Positions 7,418-10,793 of a stretch of 10,793 nucleotides of DNA are shown here, one piece after another (within the stretch, counting starts at the first letter, position 1; every line of letters starts with the position of its first letter). The position numbers and the translations under genes were made by a program. This stretch comes from Methanomethylovorans sp. PtaU1.Bin073 (GTDB lineage Archaea; Halobacteriota; Methanosarcinia; Methanosarcinales; Methanosarcinaceae): contig MVQW01000089.1 in NCBI GenBank assembly GCA_002067265.1, forward strand, positions 1-10,793, written 5' to 3'. The notes below the pieces were generated by a model. That model worked only from the letters and a program-made list of their open reading frames with translations. It was not told where the DNA came from and did not search any database.

Positions 7418-7546
7418 ACTATCACGTACATGAATATGGTTTTTGATAGCATATACCTTTTGGGAAAGAAGACGGAATATTGAATTGGTTTACATGGAGG
7501 ATATAGATGGCGTTAAAATATTGATAGTACAACTAAATTCAAACGG

Positions 7547-7696
7547 TTAGATTTCTGTTATTGACTTAGAGTCTTTCAGGTAATGTTCAAAAAGCTCTTT
7601 TACCCAATTGATCGCACTCTGACCTCTACATAACATAAACTCTTGAGAAAAGACATAGTGGAAATCAACATCATCGTGACTAAATCTGGTAACCAA
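7547..7696 (-). pseudogene. C-terminal scrap resembling a methanogen winged-helix regulator
   Basis: A minus-strand frame of 49 codons, from a TTG at 7696 to TAA at 7547, encodes a protein-like sequence: VTRFSHDDVDFHYVFSQEFM, then LCRGQSAINWVKELFEHYL, then a short charged end. The final W-x-KELFEHY pattern resembles the C-termini of archaeal winged-helix regulators of the FilR1/DUF1724 kind, which commonly end WGxELFEYY. That match is from memory. The N-terminal DNA-binding part is absent: the frame meets a stop 24 bases further upstream. AAGGA lies 5 bases before the TTG, so a short real peptide cannot be excluded, but a truncated regulator gene is more likely. Most of the 320 bp between the ferritin gene and the next gene is otherwise empty. 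Confidence 0.4.
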
Positions 7697-7738
7697 TAAT
7701 TCCTTTTTTATAGTAGTAAAATGAGATTAATTACACTC

Positions 7739-8116
7739 CTATTTGATGTTTTCAGTTACATTTGAATCCGACTGTGCCAATGAAATTATAGAAGTCCTTT
7801 CAACAACATCTTTTTCCCTGGACTGAAGTTCATCAAAACTTTCCTTAAAGGCCACCAACTGACATTTTAGATGATAGTATTCATATTCATCTGCCTTTGT
7901 TTTTACCGGCATTGAATTAAGACGTTCGCTTATCACATTAATGCGATACTTATACAGATCCAACAACCCACTAAGCCATTCATCATATTCTATAGTATCA
8001 TCTCTTTTTGGTGTTAAGAAGGTAGACAACTGTTGTTTTCCACCCGGACAATTTGCCCTTGTGTACCTATTCTCCTGTGAAAATGGATAGCTCTCACATA
8101 AAAGCACCATTTTCAC
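7739..8116 (-). CDS. Hypothetical protein with helical C-terminal half
   Basis: A 125-residue frame starting at a GTG (8116); an in-frame ATG two codons later is equally possible. I do not recognise it. The first 40 residues hold three cysteines or cysteine contexts (LLCESYPF, RANCPGGKQQ) and a basic TPKRDD. Residues about 43-110 (YDEWLSGLLDLYKYRINVIS and onward) are rich in Leu, Glu, Lys and Tyr, and look helical, possibly coiled-coil. There is no signal peptide or membrane segment. No Shine-Dalgarno site precedes either start. It ends in TAG, the pyrrolysine codon in many Methanosarcinales, but read-through would add only four residues before TAA. Neighbours are gene fragments, so it may itself be accessory or decaying. 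Confidence 0.5.
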   Translation of the reverse strand: MKMVLLCESYPFSQENRYTRANCPGGKQQLSTFLTPKRDDTIEYDEWLSGLLDLYKYRINVISERLNSMPVKTKADEYEYYHLKCQLVAFKESFDELQSREKDVVERTSIISLAQSDSNVTENIK

Positions 8117-8263
8117 AACCCATACGTTTTATTGGAAACCCCCTAGCCCCAACCCGCGTATCAGCCATAATCGAGAATGTATTACAATTGCTATCGAGAT
8201 AGGTACTACTAATTCTATATAACATAAACTGGGGTTAATTTGATCCAGCATAAAAAATTGTAA

Positions 8264-8701
8264 TGCCATTATAATTTCAAAAGGAATGGTCTAGAATGGT
8301 TTAGGGCACCTTACAAACCCATTCCCCAGGAAATAGTGTATGAACCTTTCATTGATTATGAAACTGGAGAGATTAACCAAGGATCACATTACTTCAAACC
8401 ACTAAGTAAAACCATTATTTAATATGTAGACCACCCAGAGAGTAAATTTGATGGTGATGTAGGTATTCTGGAAAGAAAGCATGTGCATGCTGATGGTGCA
8501 ATCTACATAGGAAAGGAAGCTAACAATATTGATGATCAGCCTTTGGACATCTGGCTGGCTCAGGTCTTCCTTAACAAGAGAGCTTATCCTTTATCTTTTT
8601 GTCTGATACGCCATCATGTTGCAAAACAAAAAACAATTATGGGTTCACATTTAATCAAAATATTTATTCCATGGGGCAATTTGATTGTTTATTCACTAAA
8701 A
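8264..8701 (+). pseudogene. Conserved-looking gene interrupted by an in-frame TAA
   Basis: One frame reads as continuous protein from 8264 to about 8590 apart from a TAA at 8420-8422. The upstream part includes LEWFRAPYKPIPQEIVYEPF, IDYETGEINQGSHYF and KPLSKTII. Directly after the stop come YVDHPESKFDGDVGILERKH and ADGAIYIGKEANNIDDQPLD. The stop sits where a Lys or Glu codon could have stood. A second in-frame stop at 8261-8263 and the lack of an in-frame ATG show that the 5' end is lost too. After about 8588 the frame continues to 8701, but the residues look unlike the rest, suggesting a junction. I recall similar text in archaeal hypothetical proteins but cannot name the family. A re-start at GTG 8483 could make a 73-residue peptide, which seems unlikely. 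Confidence 0.6.
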
Positions 8702-9249
8702 TAACAATTAGGAAGTGCATATCATGTTCAGATATTTCAGATACAAAACAGGGGAGGGGATTTCATATTAATTCATGCGAATTATTGTCCTTATTGAAGA
8801 AAGAAGCTGCCAATATCTCTTCTGAATATTTAAGACGGATAAACGAAAAAGAAACAGATGATACACAGAGCCCTCGTGGAAGTCTCCAGTATAATATCGA
8901 ATGTCTTGCAAGATATAATCGTAAGAAATTTACTGAGCTAAAAGACAGAGATTGTCCTGATATATCTGAGGAGATAGACATTCGAAAACTTGAAGATTTT
9001 ACATTCAGGATTAACAAATACATGGACGAGAATGCTCCCGGTCAAAGAGATTTGAAGGAATATACTCGTATTATTTCCACATATCTAACGTTCATAGCGA
9101 AAGAACCACTCCACCCACCGGGAATGTACGTAGATGAAAATCAAAAGATTTTTGAAAATGGTGGTATTTATTATTGTCCTGCAAAGAGTAAGCATATTTT
9201 AGAGGAAATGTCCCTGTGCAAGTACTGTGTTTGCAGAGCAATCAACTAG
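8599..9249 (+). CDS. DUF2115 family protein, start uncertain
   Basis: The C-terminal 160 residues match DUF2115, a methanogen family of unknown function. An N-terminal CELLSLLKKEAANIS (60-74) is followed by a variable helical middle, then YTRIISTYLTFIAKEPLHPP (155-174) and the cysteine-bearing end GIYYCPAK (189-196) and LCKYCVC (206-212). The coordinates give the frame from its first ATG, but homology begins only at about residue 57. Residues 1-50 look like translated spacer and overlap the end of the upstream pseudogene. Other in-frame options are ATG at 8671, or ATT at 8767, which sits 7 bases after a very strong GGGGAGGGG at 8751-8759. The ATG at 8774 is out of frame. The 5' end may therefore have been damaged by the rearrangement that broke its neighbour. 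The four C-terminal cysteines could bind metal. Confidence 0.75.
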   Translation: MSDTPSCCKTKNNYGFTFNQNIYSMGQFDCLFTKITIRKCISCSDISDTKQGRGFHINSCELLSLLKKEAANISSEYLRRINEKETDDTQSPRGSLQYNIECLARYNRKKFTELKDRDCPDISEEIDIRKLEDFTFRINKYMDENAPGQRDLKEYTRIISTYLTFIAKEPLHPPGMYVDENQKIFENGGIYYCPAKSKHILEEMSLCKYCVCRAIN

Positions 9250-9292
9250 AACATATTATTTTAGGTAAGTGCAAACAGAATTAACTTTGAAC

Positions 9293-9309
9293 TTTTTGAT
9301 TTCTTTTTC
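9293..9309 (+). terminator. T-rich termination region after the DUF2115 gene
   Basis: Two T-tracts, TTTTT and TTCTTTTT, lie 44-60 bases past the DUF2115 stop. Archaeal RNA polymerase ends transcription at such T-runs without a hairpin. They precede the TetR promoter, so they fit a boundary between two units. Confidence 0.35.
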
Positions 9310-9349
9310 TAGATACAGGTTTTAAATGTTCTTCATTTGAACTATTGTC

Positions 9350-9369
9350 TACCTATATGCAGATAGGTA
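9350..9369. promoter_or_regulatory. Palindromic operator of the TetR gene
   Basis: TACCTAT (9350-9356) and ATAGGTA (9363-9369) are perfect inverted half-sites around ATGCAG, a 20-bp palindrome with one mismatched pair. It directly abuts the TATA box at 9370 and so covers the BRE position, where a bound repressor would block TFB/TBP loading. The same half-sites recur before the DUF1638 gene, so the adjacent TetR protein is the likely ligand. Confidence 0.75.
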
Positions 9370-9379
9370 TTTAATATAT
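9370..9379 (+). promoter_or_regulatory. TATA box of the TetR gene
   Basis: TTTAATATAT follows the operator with no gap. Transcription would start near 9400, leaving a leader of about 25 bases. AAGGA at 9406-9410 lies 15 bases before the ATG, a rather long spacing. Confidence 0.55.
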
Positions 9380-9425
9380 GCGTATTATTCAATTATCATA
9401 AGAATAAGGAAACATGTGAACTTAT

Positions 9426-10004
9426 ATGACAGAACTTAACCCTACTAATCAACAGATACTCCGTCATGCGGGACACTTTTTGCAATGTAGGGGCTATAAT
9501 GGATTCAGTTACAAGGATATTTCCCAGAAGCTCGGCATAAAAAATGCTTCAATTCATCATTATTATCCTAAAAAAGAAGACTTGGTTGCTGCCTTGCTTG
9601 AAGAAAGAAGAAAGAACTTAGCAATATCGATTTCACAAATGATGGAATCCAAAAAGTCTGCTCGTGAGCAGCTTCAATATTATTTTGATTATGCATTGCA
9701 GGAGTTTGATGAAGGGAAATGTATCTGTCCTCCCGGCTCAGTGATAATAGATTTCCAAGAACTCCCGGAGAAAGTTAAAAAGCAAGATATGTTGCTACTT
9801 GACGATATACTTGATTGGATTACCAATGTTCTCAAAACTGGCCTAGAACAAGGGGAATTTGATTTTTCAGATACAGTTGAAACACATGCAGAAATGGTAG
9901 TTGAAGCTTTAATGGGTGCCAGGCTGGTATCTAGTATTAAAGGTAGAAAGACACTTGTCAGGGCAATTTCGTCAATAAAATCTTGTCTTGGATGGAGGGA
10001 TTAA
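9426..10004 (+). CDS. TetR-family transcriptional repressor
   Basis: A 192-residue regulator. The N-terminal TetR domain is clear: helices from about residue 8, then the helix-turn-helix FSYKDISQKLGIKNASIHHY (27-46), followed by YPKKEDLVAALLEER. The rest is the ligand-binding and dimer domain. It carries a KCICPPGSVIIDF motif with C99 and C101, at the place where related TetR proteins of the NemR/YxaF kind have a conserved Cys near a helix start. A thiol-sensing or electrophile-sensing role is possible but only inferred. An in-frame stop three codons upstream makes ATG 9426 the first start. Palindromes of the same half-sites abut its own TATA box and that of the following DUF1638 gene, so it most likely represses both. 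A T-run just after the stop (10005-10011) may separate the two transcripts. The ligand is unknown. Confidence 0.92.
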   Translation: MTELNPTNQQILRHAGHFLQCRGYNGFSYKDISQKLGIKNASIHHYYPKKEDLVAALLEERRKNLAISISQMMESKKSAREQLQYYFDYALQEFDEGKCICPPGSVIIDFQELPEKVKKQDMLLLDDILDWITNVLKTGLEQGEFDFSDTVETHAEMVVEALMGARLVSSIKGRKTLVRAISSIKSCLGWRD

Positions 10005-10018
10005 TTTTTTTATTCGGC

Positions 10019-10046
10019 CATACCTATCTACATGTAGATAGATATG
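10019..10046. promoter_or_regulatory. Palindromic operator of the DUF1638 gene
   Basis: A 28-bp palindrome with a single mismatched pair. The left half-site TACCTAT (10021-10027) and right half-site ATAGATA (10038-10044) flank CTACATGTAG, and CA/TG extend the symmetry outward. It shares half-sites with the 9350-9369 operator but with 10 instead of 6 bases between them. It touches the TATA box at 10047. It is likely bound by the TetR protein encoded just upstream. Confidence 0.72.
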
Positions 10047-10055
10047 TTATAATAT
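10047..10055 (+). promoter_or_regulatory. TATA box of the DUF1638 gene
   Basis: TTATAATAT directly follows the palindrome. Transcription would start near 10078, about 40 bases before the ATG, leaving room for the GGAGG site. Confidence 0.55.
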
Positions 10056-10104
10056 CATATTATTTTTGCTCTAAAGAAATGAATCAAATAAAATACATTA
10101 AATT

Positions 10105-10109
10105 GGAGG
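10105..10109 (+). promoter_or_regulatory. Shine-Dalgarno site of the DUF1638 gene
   Basis: GGAGG lies 7 bases before the ATG at 10117. It confirms that start; two in-frame ATG codons at 10117 and 10126 are otherwise equally possible. Confidence 0.8.
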
Positions 10110-10116
10110 AGAACAT

Positions 10117-10793
10117 ATGCCCGTTATGAGTATAATCTCATGTAAGATAATGCAAGATGAAATTGTCTGGCTTTTTAGCAATGATTCTGAAATTGATAAA
10201 ATCATAATCGTAGAAAACAATAACATTTCAGAATTTACAGCAAAACTTAATGAACAGCAAGTCTCTCATGAGATTATTCCTTTTGAAAAAATACCAGATA
10301 TTCTCGGCGAAACAGATGAACATGAATCAATTGTGGTAGTTAACATATTGGAACTTGGGCTTCATGCAGTACCAAAAACGCTGAAATACAAGGTCTACCA
10401 GAGTATTGAAGAAATGATACCATTCTCCGATGGGATACTCCTTTTTTATGGTCTTTGTGGTAATGTCCTTGGCAAGGTGGAGGAAGATTTCTGCCTGGAA
10501 AAAGATGGCTGCATAGTAAGGATATTGAGAGATGATGTAAGGATTGTGGATGACTGCATCGGAGCTACGGTTGGTGGTGGAGCTAATTATCTTAAATTAC
10601 TTAAAGCCCATAGTAAAGAACCTGCTTTCTTTTTTACACCCATGTATGCCAGTTCATGGAAAGAACTTCTGGACATCGCCAAATATAATCCTGACCCTGA
10701 AAAAGCGTTCAAGATGGCAAAAATGGTCAACGATCTGGCAGGATATTCAAGGGTTGCAAAGGTCAATACAGGACTAACGTATGTAAAAGATAT
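10117..10793 (+). CDS. DUF1638 protein, cut by the right edge
   Basis: An open frame of 225 codons that continues past the window. It begins MPVMSIISCKIMQDEIVWLF. The DUF1638 signatures are a Cys near the start (C9), FYGLCGN (110-116) and RIVDDCIGATVGGG (141-154), with further cysteines C126 and C132. The family is usually somewhat over 200 residues, so the end is probably near. C9, C114 and C147 are the likely functional set, perhaps metal or corrinoid-related chemistry, but no activity is proven to my knowledge. I recall DUF1638 genes lying beside corrinoid methyltransferase genes in methanogens and some anaerobic bacteria, so a link to methylotrophic metabolism is plausible. It has its own operator, TATA box and strong GGAGG. 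Expression is probably released when the TetR protein meets its ligand. Confidence 0.88.
   Translation, partial: MPVMSIISCKIMQDEIVWLFSNDSEIDKIIIVENNNISEFTAKLNEQQVSHEIIPFEKIPDILGETDEHESIVVVNILELGLHAVPKTLKYKVYQSIEEMIPFSDGILLFYGLCGNVLGKVEEDFCLEKDGCIVRILRDDVRIVDDCIGATVGGGANYLKLLKAHSKEPAFFFTPMYASSWKELLDIAKYNPDPEKAFKMAKMVNDLAGYSRVAKVNTGLTYVKD

Noticed and set aside
10544..10777. A 77-residue plus-strand frame near the right edge
   Set aside because: It lies in another phase inside the DUF1638 gene, which has the ribosome site and family motifs.

Overview
The window looks like chromosomal DNA of a methanogenic archaeon in the Methanosarcinales (Methanosarcina, Methanolobus or a relative). The evidence is a giant secreted protein combining a beta-helix, PKD repeats and DNRLRE/disaggregatase repeats, plus small families typical of methanogens: DUF2115, DUF1638, DUF3795, a HEAT-repeat protein and an EncFtn-type ferritin. 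TATA-like boxes, TA-rich spacers and Shine-Dalgarno sites complementary to archaeal 16S rRNA fit this. The genus cannot be fixed from the sequence alone.

Layout. 1-149 holds the 5' part of a possible unrecognised minus-strand gene that runs off the left edge. 349-5141 is one minus-strand unit: a Shine-Dalgarno site, a 1574-residue exported disaggregatase-like protein, and a hairpin plus U-run terminator. Its C-terminal half consists of near-identical PKD+DNRLRE modules repeated at the DNA level. 5142-6337 is a 1.2 kb AT-rich stretch with no convincing gene but several hairpins. 6338-7417 holds three compact small genes: a HEAT-repeat protein (minus), a 12-cysteine DUF3795 protein (plus) and an EncFtn-family ferritin (minus). 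The last two meet tail to tail with 2 bp between them. 7418-9249 is a decayed accessory stretch: a C-terminal scrap of what looks like a winged-helix regulator, a hypothetical 125-residue gene, a conserved but stop-interrupted pseudogene, and a DUF2115 gene whose start codon is in doubt.

9350-10793 is the most coherent regulatory unit. A TetR-family repressor gene is followed by a DUF1638 gene cut off by the right edge. Each is preceded by a palindrome built on TACCTAT/ATAGGTA half-sites that directly abuts the TATA box. The simplest reading is a repressor that controls itself and the DUF1638 gene. DUF1638 proteins are, as far as I recall, often encoded near corrinoid methyltransferases, so the genes just beyond the right edge matter most for interpretation.

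No tRNA, rRNA, CRISPR array or intact insertion sequence was seen. The best candidates for something new are the TetR/DUF1638 circuit with unequal operator spacing, the EncFtn protein with a possible encapsulin-loading tail but no shell gene in view, and the tandem-hairpin element near 5299-5359.
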